A DNA stretch of 64,000 nucleotides from Halorussus halophilus (GTDB lineage Archaea > Halobacteriota > Halobacteria > Halobacteriales > Haladaptataceae). The notes beneath the pieces were generated by a model that saw nothing but the letters and a program-made list of their open reading frames with translations, had not been told where the DNA came from and searched no databases. The stretch spans positions 1,116,001 to 1,180,000 of the forward strand of contig NZ_CP044523.1 of the NCBI RefSeq assembly GCF_008831545.1, given 5' to 3'. The first letter of the stretch is position 1; the number at the start of each line of letters is the position of its first letter. Position numbers and translations under genes: made by a program. Positions 50,234 through 59,047 of the stretch are shown here, piece after piece.

Positions 50234-52186
50234 TTAGAACACTGCCCCGAGGACGTTCCAGTACCACAACTGCCAGCAGAAGACCACGAACGCGAGCGCC
50301 AGCACGGTGTAGTGCAGTCGCCCGAAGACGCCCCAGTAGCGGTTTCGCCACGCGACGCCGGTGAAGACGACGACGCCCAGCGTTCCGAGTGCGACGAGGA
50401 GGGGAACTGCGAGCAGTGCACTGAGCGCGGCCGACCCGCCGAACAGAAGGCCCTGCGGGTCCGTCACCAGCGAGTAGCCGAGTCCGACCACGAACGCGAG
50501 GGCGAGCAGTCCGGCGACTCCCGCGAGCCAGCGGGCCGCTCGTGGGCCGTTAGTCGACTGCTCGCTTCCTCTCCACCGTCGCCAGAGCGCGAGCATTGGC
50601 CAGCCCAGAATCGCCGTGAGGAAAACGAGTATCGTCACCGCGAACGAGCCGAGTTGGAACAGCGTCGATTCGTACGTCGGAATCCGCGCGAATCCGGTCG
50701 GGGCCGACGAGTCGAAGAAGGCGTAGGTCGCGCGGCCGTTCTCGACGCGGAACGCGAGTCGCTCGTCGCCGCCCACCTCCTCGAAGACGGTCGGTCTAAC
50801 CTGCACCCAACGCTGTGTTTCGCCCGTGACGCTCGTGGTCAGGAGCGTGCCGTCGCCGGGCGCTTGCACGCGGAAGTCGCTGCCGAGTGCGCCCAACTTC
50901 TCTATCGTGCTTGCGGGCATGCGCGTTGGTCTGTACGTGCCGGTGAATTTGTCGAGGTCGCTCGTCGAGGCGTTCGTGCTGTTGGCGACTTGCTGACCTC
51001 CATCGACGGCGACCGCTCCGCTCGGTGGGGCTTCTTCCGGGAAGAAACGGTCTACGAAGGAGTCGATGAACTCCTCGCGAGCAGAAACCCCGCCGACACT
51101 GTTGTAGGAGACGAATACCCCCAAGTCTCGCTGGGGGAAGAGCCAGAGGCCGCTGTGGAACAGTTGGGTGTCGCCGCCGTGGCCGACGATTCGTTGATTG
51201 TTTTGACTCTGCTCGTAGAAGCCGAACGCCATCCCGTTGACTGCGGGGTGGTTGGTAAACTGCTGGCGGTGCATCCGGGTCGTCGCGGCTTCCGACAGAA
51301 TTCGCTCGTCGCGGAACTGGCCTTCTTCTAAGTGCGCAATCATGAAGTTCGCCATGTCGGTGGCCGTCGCGCTCATCGACCCCGCGGGCGGGATGCCGAC
51401 CGTCTCAAACTCGCCGCGGTGGAACCGACCGGTTGAATAGCTGTAGCCCTGCGAGACTTCGCCGGGAACGCGCTGAGGAACTGGCTGGCGGAAGGTGCTG
51501 TGGCGCATGTCGAGGGGTGCGAAGAGTCGGCACTCGACGTACTGGTCGAAGGACGTGTTCGCTTGCTCGGCCGCGATGTGGCCCGCCAGCGCAGCGCCGT
51601 AGTTCGAGTAGGAGGTGACGACGCCCGGTGGCCGGACGCGCTTGGGCGGATTCTGGAGCGCCTCGCCGAGTGGTTGCACGTCCTCGGGGTCCTCGACGAA
51701 CACGCCGCGGTACTTGTCCTCGAATCCGGCGGTGTGCGTGGCGAGGTGGTTCATCGTAATCGGCTGGCCGTACTTCTGTGGAATCCGAACGTCGTCGAGA
51801 TACCTGTTCACGTCGGCGTTCGGGTCGATAGTTCCGGCTTCGACCTGTTGCATCGCCGCGGTCCAGACGAACAGTTTCGAGACGGAGCCGATTCGAAAGA
51901 GGGTCTGATTGGCGACGACGGGCGTTCGGTTCTGCCGGTCGGCGTAGCCGTACCCTTCTGCGAACAGCAACTCGCCGTCCTTGACCACCGAGACTGTCGC
52001 TCCGGAGACGTGATGCTCTTCGAGGTCCTCGGCCATCGCGGCGTCCACGAACTCCTCGACATCTTCGCGGGACGTGACGCCCTGTGATTGCTGATTTTGT
52101 TCTGATACTGCGAGTACTGGTCCGACCTGTGTGAGTAGTAGCGTTGCGACTACGAAGACTGCGAGCGCGCGAGTTCCCCTCCCCAT
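50234..52186 (-). CDS. exported serine hydrolase (beta-lactamase family) with C-terminal membrane domain
   Basis: A 650-residue protein. A signal peptide (residues 1-26) is followed by a class C beta-lactamase/penicillin-binding-protein-like domain with S101-V-S-K104, YSNYGAALAG (the Tyr-x-Asn motif near 195) and HGGDTQLFHSG (the third motif). A linker/Ig-like part lies at ~420-520, and four to five TM helices are in the last ~140 residues. The active domain is therefore outside, anchored at its C-terminus. Haloarchaea lack murein, so the substrate may be a D-peptide, an ester or an exported peptide. It is transcribed alone. Confidence 0.9.
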   Translation of the reverse strand: MGRGTRALAVFVVATLLLTQVGPVLAVSEQNQQSQGVTSREDVEEFVDAAMAEDLEEHHVSGATVSVVKDGELLFAEGYGYADRQNRTPVVANQTLFRIGSVSKLFVWTAAMQQVEAGTIDPNADVNRYLDDVRIPQKYGQPITMNHLATHTAGFEDKYRGVFVEDPEDVQPLGEALQNPPKRVRPPGVVTSYSNYGAALAGHIAAEQANTSFDQYVECRLFAPLDMRHSTFRQPVPQRVPGEVSQGYSYSTGRFHRGEFETVGIPPAGSMSATATDMANFMIAHLEEGQFRDERILSEAATTRMHRQQFTNHPAVNGMAFGFYEQSQNNQRIVGHGGDTQLFHSGLWLFPQRDLGVFVSYNSVGGVSAREEFIDSFVDRFFPEEAPPSGAVAVDGGQQVANSTNASTSDLDKFTGTYRPTRMPASTIEKLGALGSDFRVQAPGDGTLLTTSVTGETQRWVQVRPTVFEEVGGDERLAFRVENGRATYAFFDSSAPTGFARIPTYESTLFQLGSFAVTILVFLTAILGWPMLALWRRWRGSEQSTNGPRAARWLAGVAGLLALAFVVGLGYSLVTDPQGLLFGGSAALSALLAVPLLVALGTLGVVVFTGVAWRNRYWGVFGRLHYTVLALAFVVFCWQLWYWNVLGAVF

Positions 52187-52408
52187 GCACTCAGGCTACG
52201 ACGCTTCTCTACTTACGTGTTGGTGGGGTGATTAGTTTGGGTGAGACGGTCGTGGACGTGTTTCCTTTCGAGTGACTTTTCTTGCTCGTTCGGCCAATAG
52301 CAACCCGTCTCGGTACTAATTCCCACGCTGTCCCACGAAAACCCAGCCTCGTACTATCCCGGAATCGGAAGGTCAATGATTTATAACCCGACGCGGAAGC
52401 CTTGAGGT

Positions 52409-53779
52409 ATGAAGCGAGTCGATGTCGCCATCGTCGGCGGAGGCCCCGCCGGGATGACCGCCGCGCGACAAGCCGCCGAGTCGGGAGCGGACGTCCTCCT
52501 CGTAGAGAAGGGCGTTCCGCGCGAAGACCGGGAGGAACTGGGTCCGGATTCGACAGACGCCGCCGGGATGCTCGACTACTGGGTGGACATTCTGGACATT
52601 CCCTTCGAGGAGATACCGGACCACGTCGTCCTCCAAGAACTGGACAGCACGACCTTCTACGGCCCGAACGAGACCTGCACGCTCGAATCGACGGGCATCG
52701 AGTCGTCGTACGACGGCTTCGGGTTCACGTTCAATCGGACTCACATGGACGATTGGCTCCGCGAGGAGGCAGAACGAGCGGGCGCGGAGTACCGCGTCGG
52801 CGACGGCGTCACGGACGTAGAGACCGACCTCACGGGCGGACACAGTCACACGCTCTCGCTCTCGGGCGGCGAAGAAATCGAGTCGGAGTACCTAATCCTC
52901 GCGGACGGCCCACAACGACAGGTCACGATGCGGGTGCTGGACCGATTCAGTCCCGAGGACCGGAAAATCTCACAGGTGATGGCACCTAACGAGGCGAACC
53001 ACATCGCGTATCAGGAGTACCGGGAGTTCCCCGAGGAACTGTTCGAGGACGACGACCTCAAGTTCTGGTGGGGCGTCATGCCCGGCGAGACGGCGTATCC
53101 GTGGGTCTTCCCGAACGACGGCACGGTTGCGCGCGTCGGCCTCACCATGCCAATCGGTATGGACATCGAGAACGTCGAAGACCGCGAGAAGTACGACCTC
53201 CTCCGACCGGAAGACGACCGAATCCCGCGACCCGGCGAGTACATCGAACGACTGCTCGAACGCGAGTACGGCGACGAGTACGACCTCTCGGATTTCCCGC
53301 TCGTGGAAGACCGCGGGAAGAACAAGGGCACCGAGACGTACCCCATCTCCTCGACGCGTCCTATCGACTCGCCGACGAAGGCCGGTATCGCAGTCGTCGG
53401 TGGCGCGATGGGCACCACCTCGGCGTTCCACGAGGGCGGCTATCACGTCGCGGCCCGCACCGGCAAAATCGCTGGCGAACTCGCGGCGAACGGAAATCTG
53501 TCTTCCTACAACGACCGCTGGAAGGACGTCATCGGCGACGAAATCCTGCGTAACGTCACCTTCGCAGACATCGTCGGCGACTACGGGCCGGACAAGTGGG
53601 ACAAGACGATTGCCGCGACGCGGAACCTGTTGGCCAACGGCGGACTTGGTAGTGGCCTCAAGTCGAAGTTCGCCGCTGGCGTCACGGGCGCGAAACTCCT
53701 CGGCACGTACCAGAAGCGAAAGCGGTCGTTCAAGAACGGCAAGTACGTGCAGTTCGAGGAGTCCGAGTACACGATTTAA
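52409..53779 (+). CDS. geranylgeranyl reductase-like FAD-dependent oxidoreductase
   Basis: A 456-residue flavoprotein of the geranylgeranyl reductase family, which saturates isoprenoid chains of archaeal membrane lipids. Seen: VAIVGGGPAGMTAARQAAESG (FAD loop, residues 6-26), DGFGFTFNRTHMDDWL, YLILADGPQRQV, PWVFPNDGTVARVGLTMP and GIAVVGGAMGTTSAFHEGG (the C-terminal FAD contact). The acidic N-terminus is typical of haloarchaeal members. Strict assignment to digeranylgeranylglycerophospholipid reductase is not proven, since menaquinone or carotenoid reductases share the fold. The next gene starts 26 bp downstream. Confidence 0.87.
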   Translation: MKRVDVAIVGGGPAGMTAARQAAESGADVLLVEKGVPREDREELGPDSTDAAGMLDYWVDILDIPFEEIPDHVVLQELDSTTFYGPNETCTLESTGIESSYDGFGFTFNRTHMDDWLREEAERAGAEYRVGDGVTDVETDLTGGHSHTLSLSGGEEIESEYLILADGPQRQVTMRVLDRFSPEDRKISQVMAPNEANHIAYQEYREFPEELFEDDDLKFWWGVMPGETAYPWVFPNDGTVARVGLTMPIGMDIENVEDREKYDLLRPEDDRIPRPGEYIERLLEREYGDEYDLSDFPLVEDRGKNKGTETYPISSTRPIDSPTKAGIAVVGGAMGTTSAFHEGGYHVAARTGKIAGELAANGNLSSYNDRWKDVIGDEILRNVTFADIVGDYGPDKWDKTIAATRNLLANGGLGSGLKSKFAAGVTGAKLLGTYQKRKRSFKNGKYVQFEESEYTI

Positions 53780-53804
53780 CTGCCTGCGGGTTCGGGTTCG
53801 ACAC

Positions 53805-54892
53805 ATGGACGACCCGGAGAAGAGCGTTTTCGACGGCCACAACGACACGCTGATTCATCTCCACCTGCCGGACCGCGGCGGCGGACGTTCGTTCTTCGAG
53901 CGTGGCGACCCTGACGGAAGCGACCCCAAACTGAACGAAGCGGGTCACATCGACCTGCCGCGAGCGCGCGAGGGCGGCTTTGGCGGCGGCTTCTTCGCCA
54001 TCTTCGTGCCGAACGAGGACCACGAGTACGATGTCACCGAGACCGAGGAGGGTTTCGAAGTGGCTCGCCCGCCTGCCATCTCCCACGAGCGGGCGAAGCA
54101 GTTCACGTACGACGTACTCGAACGACTCTATCGACTCGAAGCCGACTCCGACGGCGCGCTCGAAGTCGTCACCACGGTAGAGCGCCTCGAACGCACCCTC
54201 GAAGCCGAGGATACAATCGCGGCGGTCCCCACCTCGAAGGTGCTGCGGCAGTCGCACCCGACCTGTCGAACCTTGACTTCCTCTACGCCGCTGGTGTCCG
54301 CTCTATTGGTCTCACGTGGAACCGCCCGAACGCGTTCGCCGACGGTCTTCAATACAGAAACCCTGGTACGCCGGACACCGGTCCCGGACTCACGGAGGCG
54401 GGCCGTGACCTCGTCGCGGCCTGCAACGAGCGAGGCATCGTCGTGGACCTCGCACACATCACCGAGGCGGGCTTCTGGGACGTTGCCGACACCACGAGCG
54501 ACCCGCTCGTGGTTAGCCACGCCGCCGTCCACGACATCTGTCCAGTGAGCCGAAATCTGACCGACGAACAACTCGACAAGATTGCGGACTCCGGTGGCGT
54601 CGTCGGCGTCTCCTTCGCTCCGGCGTTCCTCCGTCCGGACAGGGGGCGAGACACGGACGTTCCTATCTCGACGCTCGTTGACCACGTCAAGTACGTGGCA
54701 GACAGAGTGGGCGTCGAACACGTCGCGCTCGGTTCTGACTTCGACGGTGCGCCAGTGCCGGATGCGGTGGGCGACGTGACGGGACTCCCAGACGTGTTCG
54801 CCGAGATTCGAGACCGAGGGTTCGACGAGGACGAGGTTCGGGCGATTGTGCGGGACAACTGGCTTCGCGTGCTTCGAGAGACGTGGGCGTAA
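53805..54892 (+). pseudogene. M19 membrane-dipeptidase family gene, disrupted by a frameshift
   Basis: The two halves of a ~360-residue renal-dipeptidase-like zinc enzyme lie in different frames. The first part runs from MDDPEKSVFDGHNDTLIHL (HxD zinc ligands) to EDTIAAV at ~54226. Near the C-run GTCCCC (54226-54231) the frame must gain one base to continue as HLEGAAAVAPDLSNLDFLY, which contains the bridging Glu. The second half follows to the end: VVSHAAVHDICPVSRNL (zinc His) and ALGSDFDGAPVPDAVG (Asp). Without a shift, translation reads ~100 wrong residues to 54548. This could be a real mutation or a one-base sequence error; the remainder is well conserved. Confidence 0.82.
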
Positions 54893-54993
54893 TCCGTTTG
54901 AATAGTCTGACGAGGTTACTCACGAGGTACCGTGTGGAACTCGCGCAGACAAATCCGAACGTATTCCTCGATAGAACTCCTTAGTTCCGGGTC

Positions 54994-55416
54994 GTGGGGT
55001 ACTCCAGATACGGAGCGGTCGTTGACCGTTCGACTGTGGTCCGCCTCTACCGGTTCGTCGTCGTCGGTGCGAGTGCCGCACTCGTCCAGACTGCAGTGCT
55101 GTGGTTCCTCGTCGAACACGTCAGCATCAACTATCTGGTCGCTGCTACCGGTGCTATCGAACTGACGATTATTCTCCAGTACTTCGCGAACAACGCGTGG
55201 ACGTTCCAACACTCGAAGAACTCGTCTCGGAACGACCTGCTCGCCGGACTCCTCAGAACGAACGTGGTCCGTGGGTCTGCGATTCCACTGCAAGTCGGCT
55301 TGCTGTACGCGTTCGTCAACTGGGCGGGACTCCTCTATCTCGTCGCCAACGGGTTCGCCATCTTCATCAGCGGTCTCTATCGGTACTACTTCGACTCGCG
55401 GTGGACGTGGCAGTAG
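54994..55416 (+). CDS. GtrA-family small membrane protein
   Basis: A 140-residue (or ~126 if it starts at GTG 55036) integral membrane protein with four TM helices. LYRFVVVGASAALVQTAVLWFLVEH opens the first, NYLVAATGAIELTIILQYFANNAWTF forms TM2 with the loop NNAWTF typical of GtrA, and YRYYFDSRWTW closes the protein. GtrA proteins are thought to flip or help transport lipid-linked sugars (for example undecaprenyl or dolichyl phosphate-glucose). It lies between the dipeptidase remnant and RidA, with no glycosyltransferase nearby. Confidence 0.87.
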   Translation: MGYSRYGAVVDRSTVVRLYRFVVVGASAALVQTAVLWFLVEHVSINYLVAATGAIELTIILQYFANNAWTFQHSKNSSRNDLLAGLLRTNVVRGSAIPLQVGLLYAFVNWAGLLYLVANGFAIFISGLYRYYFDSRWTWQ

Positions 55417-55441
55417 TAGCCGATTCCAACGTCTCGACTTC

Positions 55442-55894
55442 TCACTCGTCCAGTGTCTCCACCTCCCACTCGTCGTTCGGAATCACCGCTTCCGAGTCGA
55501 TTTCGACCAGTTTTCCCTCGCGGACGAGGTCCGACACTTCGACCAACGTACTCGCCGGATAGTGGTGCGAGTCGAAGAACTCGCCGCGCGCTTCGTGAAT
55601 CGCCTCGAAGTTCGCCTCGTTCAAGTGCGGTTCGCGCACGTACACCCGGACTCGAACCACGTCGTCCACCTCGCCGCCGACGGCTTCGAGGTCGGCTTGC
55701 AGTTGTTCGAGTACGTCGCGAGTCTGGCCCTCCATGTCGAGGTCGGGGTCCCGCGAAGTCAGGCCCGCCAAGAACACGCGCTTGTGGGTGGGCGTCTCCA
55801 CGACGACGCCCTCGGCGTACGCTGGTTCGGTCCCGGTTCGCTCTGCGTAGCCGATTCGCTCTCCCGCGTTCGGGTTGATAATAGTCTTCTTCAT
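55442..55894 (-). CDS. ridA: RidA/YjgF/YER057c/UK114-family protein
   Basis: A 150-residue RidA-family protein, trimeric enamine/imine deaminases that protect against reactive 2-aminoacrylate-type intermediates. Seen: FLAGLTSRDPDLDMEGQTRDVLEQLQADLEAVG (residues ~41-73), and VRVRVYVREPHLNEAN containing the conserved Arg, then the C-terminal STLVEVSDLVREGKLVEIDSEAV. Slightly longer than the ~130 residue norm. It is the last gene of the ABC operon, 7 bp after the ATPase gene, which hints that the imported substrate yields an imine. Confidence 0.88.
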   Translation of the reverse strand: MKKTIINPNAGERIGYAERTGTEPAYAEGVVVETPTHKRVFLAGLTSRDPDLDMEGQTRDVLEQLQADLEAVGGEVDDVVRVRVYVREPHLNEANFEAIHEARGEFFDSHHYPASTLVEVSDLVREGKLVEIDSEAVIPNDEWEVETLDE

Positions 55895-55901
55895 AGTCGA
55901 G

Positions 55902-57143
55902 TCACTCTCTCACTGTCAGATTCTCCCCGGTCGCGCCGTCGAAGACGTGCGCCTTCGACATCTCTACCGCGAGGGTAATTAGGTCACCCGCCGTCACTTC
56001 GCTGTCGTTCGAGACGCGTGCGGTGAACTCCTCGGCCTCGTCGGCCAGCAAGCGTTCGTCGTCAGCTTCCGTGCTGGGGGCCAGCGTCAGGTCCTTGTTC
56101 GACCCCATCGGTTCGACGACGCGAACGCGGGCTTGGAACGAGTGAACCGCTCGTTGCTCGCCAGCGAGAAGCGCGGCGTCGTGCAAGTTCTCGGGCCGAA
56201 CCCCGAAGACGAGTTCGTCACGATTGCCCTCCCACGAGTCGAGTTTGTCGGCCATCTCGTCCGGCACTGCGAGTTCGAACGCCTCGGAGACGAGCCAGAG
56301 ACCGTCCTCCCGTTCGGCGAGGCTCACGTCGAAGAAGTTCATCGGCGGTTCGCCGATGAATCCCGCGACGAATCGGTTGACCGGCGCGTCGTAGACGCGC
56401 TGTGGCGGGTCGAACTGCTGGAGTTGTCCGTCGCGCATGACCGCCACGCGGTCGCCGAGCGTCATCGCCTCCTCTTGGTCGTGCGTAACGTACACCGAAG
56501 TCTTGCCGACCCGGTCGTGGAGCTTGTTCAACTCCGTGCGCATCTGGATGCGGAGTTTCGCGTCCAAGTTGCTCAGCGGCTCGTCGAACAGGAACAGCTC
56601 CGGGTCCCGGATGATTGCCCTGCCGAGCGCGACCCGCTGTTGCTGGCCGCCAGAGAGGTCGCCGGGCTTTCTGTCGAGCAGTTCTGGGATGCCGAGCAGT
56701 TCGGCGACGTTCTGCACGCGCTCGCTCCGTTCGTCTTTCGGATACTTCCGAATCGTCAGCGGGAACGCGAGGTTCTCCCGGACGGTCTTGTGCGGATACA
56801 GCGCGTAGTTCTGGAACACCATCGCCACGTTACGCTCGCGTGGGTCCAGCCCCGAGACGTCTTTGCCGTGAATCTCGATGCGGCCCTCCGAGGGCTGTTC
56901 GAGACCTGCGACCATCCGGAGCGTCGTGGTCTTGCCACAGCCAGAGGGGCCGACGAGGACCACGAACTCGCCGTCGTAGATGTCCATGGAGACGTTATCG
57001 ACCGCGACGACCGGCGTGTCGCCTTCTTCGAACGTCTTTCTGACCTCCAGCAGTCGCAGGCTGAGATTGCGTTCCTGCGTACCGGTTTCTCGGTCGTTCG
57101 TTACTTCCCCGTCGGTGGATTCGCTCGGTGCTGTGTCGCTCAT
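55902..57143 (-). CDS. carbohydrate-type ABC transporter ATP-binding protein (MalK/UgpC-like)
   Basis: A 413-residue ATPase of the CUT1 sugar importer type. The first ~25 residues are acidic low complexity. Walker A is VGPSGCGKTTT, the signature LSGGQQQRVALGRAI, Walker B LFLFDEPLSNLDAK, and the switch His in VTHDQEEA. After the nucleotide-binding domain comes a TOBE-type regulatory region (about 270-410) with FGVRPENLHDAAL, as in MalK and UgpC. It overlaps the permease gene upstream by 4 bp and precedes RidA. It drives uptake by the two permeases. Confidence 0.95.
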   Translation of the reverse strand: MSDTAPSESTDGEVTNDRETGTQERNLSLRLLEVRKTFEEGDTPVVAVDNVSMDIYDGEFVVLVGPSGCGKTTTLRMVAGLEQPSEGRIEIHGKDVSGLDPRERNVAMVFQNYALYPHKTVRENLAFPLTIRKYPKDERSERVQNVAELLGIPELLDRKPGDLSGGQQQRVALGRAIIRDPELFLFDEPLSNLDAKLRIQMRTELNKLHDRVGKTSVYVTHDQEEAMTLGDRVAVMRDGQLQQFDPPQRVYDAPVNRFVAGFIGEPPMNFFDVSLAEREDGLWLVSEAFELAVPDEMADKLDSWEGNRDELVFGVRPENLHDAALLAGEQRAVHSFQARVRVVEPMGSNKDLTLAPSTEADDERLLADEAEEFTARVSNDSEVTAGDLITLAVEMSKAHVFDGATGENLTVRE

Positions 57144-58009
57144 CTCTTCAGGCCTCCGGTGAGTCCGACGACGATGTATCGCTGGAAGAAGAAGACGACG
57201 AGAGCGGACGGAATCGTCGCAACCACCGCCGCCGCGGCCATCGACGCCCACTGGATGGACGTGTCGCCGACGAAGAGGTAGGTGGCGACCGGAATCGTCA
57301 TCGATGAGAGGTCGGTGCTGACCGTGAACGCGAAGAGGAACTCGCGCCACGAGTACAGAAAGGTCAGAATCGTCCCCGCCGCGAACCCCGGCAGGACGAC
57401 TGGGAAGACGACGTGGCGGAACGCCTGTAGCTTGGTACAGCCGTCTACACGGGCCGCCTCGTCCAACTCCTTCGGGATGGTGATGAAGAAGTTGCGCATG
57501 ATGTAGACGACTAGCGGCAACCAGAGGTAGACGTTGGCGACGACGATGCCGACTCTGGTGTTCAGAAGCCCGGCCAGTCCCATGATGCGGTAGTACGGCA
57601 CGACCAAGCCGATGGGCGGAAACAGTCGCGTGAACAGGACGAACGTGAACACGAGGTTGTCGAACGGGAAGCGATACCTGCTGAAGACGTAGCCTGCGGG
57701 CGTTCCGAGGGCCATCACCGCAACTGTCGAAGCAGTCGAGATGATGATGCTGTTGACGATGGCCCTCCAGAATCCTCGCTCGACGAGCGCGATGTGGTAA
57801 CTCTCTAACGTCGGATTTCGCGGGAAGTACGTCAGGTCGTAGACCGCCTGATTCGTCTTGAACGAAGTCAGCAGTTCCCAGACGAGCGGTGCTGTGACGA
57901 AGAACACCGCCAGAAAGAGGACGAGGTGGACGACGAACGGACTCTCGACGGCGTTCCAGAACCCCTGTCTGCGGCGGTAGCTCTCGATGCCGATTCGAGC
58001 GCCGCTCAT
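57140..58009 (-). CDS. ABC transporter permease, MalG-type
   Basis: A 289-residue inner-half permease with six TM helices. The N-terminal part is a long cytoplasmic leader, followed by TM1 with VLFLAVFFVTAPLVWELL. The coupling loop EAA motif reads ELDEAARVDGCTKLQAFRHVVFPVVLPG (residues ~185-212), which contacts the ATPase. It overlaps the ATPase start by 4 bp and is preceded by a 21-codon open frame that overlaps it by 4 bp (58006-58071). Confidence 0.95.
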   Translation of the reverse strand: MSGARIGIESYRRRQGFWNAVESPFVVHLVLFLAVFFVTAPLVWELLTSFKTNQAVYDLTYFPRNPTLESYHIALVERGFWRAIVNSIIISTASTVAVMALGTPAGYVFSRYRFPFDNLVFTFVLFTRLFPPIGLVVPYYRIMGLAGLLNTRVGIVVANVYLWLPLVVYIMRNFFITIPKELDEAARVDGCTKLQAFRHVVFPVVLPGFAAGTILTFLYSWREFLFAFTVSTDLSSMTIPVATYLFVGDTSIQWASMAAAAVVATIPSALVVFFFQRYIVVGLTGGLKR

Positions 58010-58071
58010 CGCTCGCCCTCCTCGTCAGGTTCTGTTTCGCTCGCTTCCGCTTCTGTCTCGCGTCCTCTCAT
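58006..58071 (-). CDS. 21-residue open frame coupling two permease genes
   Basis: ATG at 58071 overlaps the stop of the MalF-type gene (ATGA), and its TGA overlaps the ATG of the MalG-type gene. The predicted peptide is MRGRETEAEASETEPDEEGER, acidic and probably without a fold. It closes the only gap in an otherwise fully overlapped operon, so its main role may be to carry ribosomes from one permease gene to the next. Whether the peptide is stable is unknown; it could also be chance. Confidence 0.42.
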   Translation of the reverse strand: MRGRETEAEASETEPDEEGER

Positions 58072-59015
58072 TCTGCTATCTCCGAAATCTGTTCTAAGAT
58101 GGTGGTCACGTAGATGCTCGCAATTATCAGCGTCACCGCGACGAGGAACATCGACACCGCCGAAGCGAATCCGAAGTCGAACAGTTCGATGCCGAAACGG
58201 TGGATGTAGATGGCCAGTACTTCGGTCGCGCCTGCTGGCCCGCCGCCGGTAGTCGAGAACGGAATGGCGAACGCCCGGAACGCGAACATCCAGTTTATCA
58301 GTCCCGCGACGAAGAAGGAGGGCCGAAGGTACGGCACCGTCACGTGCCAGAACGTCTGGAAGGAGGTCGCGCCGTCCACCTTCGCGGCGTCGTACATCTC
58401 CTGCGGAATCGACTGGAGTCCGGCCAGCATTACGATTGCCGCGAACGGGATGCGCGACCACGAGTCGGCGACGACGATGAGTGCCATCGCGGTCAGCGGG
58501 TCGGCGAGCCACGAGTAGCCGCTCGATAGGATTCCGAGGTCTACTAGCAACTGATTCACCACGCCGAGTTGCCCGTTGAACATCCAGCGCCACGTCACGC
58601 CGACGATGGAGAGCGGGACGGCCCACGACAGCAGGATGAGCGTCGTGTAGGTGTCCCGCAGTCGCTTTCTGACGACGCGGTTGAGCGCGAGCGCGATGAC
58701 GAGGCCCGCGGCCATCGAGAAGAAAAACGAGCCGAACGAGTAGGTCAGCGTCTTCTCGACGGCGCTCCAGAACGTCGGGTCCGTGAGCATCTTCTCGTAG
58801 TTGTACGTCGGGTCGAACTCCGTGACGAAACCGAGCGTCCGGTGGAACGAACTCCAGACGAGGACTGCCACGGGGTAGACGAAGATGAGCAACAGACTCA
58901 CGAGCGCCGGGCCGAGCAAGGTGATGCGAATGTGGTCGTTGAGCAACTTCGAGACGCGTCGCTTCGTGCGGCCGAACGTGGTCTGTGGAACGCGTCTGGT
59001 TTCTTCGAAGGCCAT
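58068..59015 (-). CDS. ABC transporter permease, MalF-type
   Basis: A 315-residue permease with about six TM helices. The Arg/Lys-rich N-terminus (RRVPQTTFGRTKRRVSKLLN) is cytoplasmic. The EAA loop is EMYDAAKVDGATSFQTFWHVTVPYLRPSFF (residues ~212-240), typical of CUT1 importers. It lies 32 bp downstream of the solute-binding protein gene, and the stop overlaps a 21-codon frame leading to the second permease. Confidence 0.95.
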   Translation of the reverse strand: MAFEETRRVPQTTFGRTKRRVSKLLNDHIRITLLGPALVSLLLIFVYPVAVLVWSSFHRTLGFVTEFDPTYNYEKMLTDPTFWSAVEKTLTYSFGSFFFSMAAGLVIALALNRVVRKRLRDTYTTLILLSWAVPLSIVGVTWRWMFNGQLGVVNQLLVDLGILSSGYSWLADPLTAMALIVVADSWSRIPFAAIVMLAGLQSIPQEMYDAAKVDGATSFQTFWHVTVPYLRPSFFVAGLINWMFAFRAFAIPFSTTGGGPAGATEVLAIYIHRFGIELFDFGFASAVSMFLVAVTLIIASIYVTTILEQISEIAE

Positions 59016-59047
59016 CGGTCAGGAGATAGTGAAGAGTCAGCCGAGAG

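Noticed and set aside
50195-51331. A 378-codon plus-strand open frame over the serine hydrolase
   Set aside because: Shadow frame; composition (Arg/Glu/Ala) and lack of motifs do not support it.
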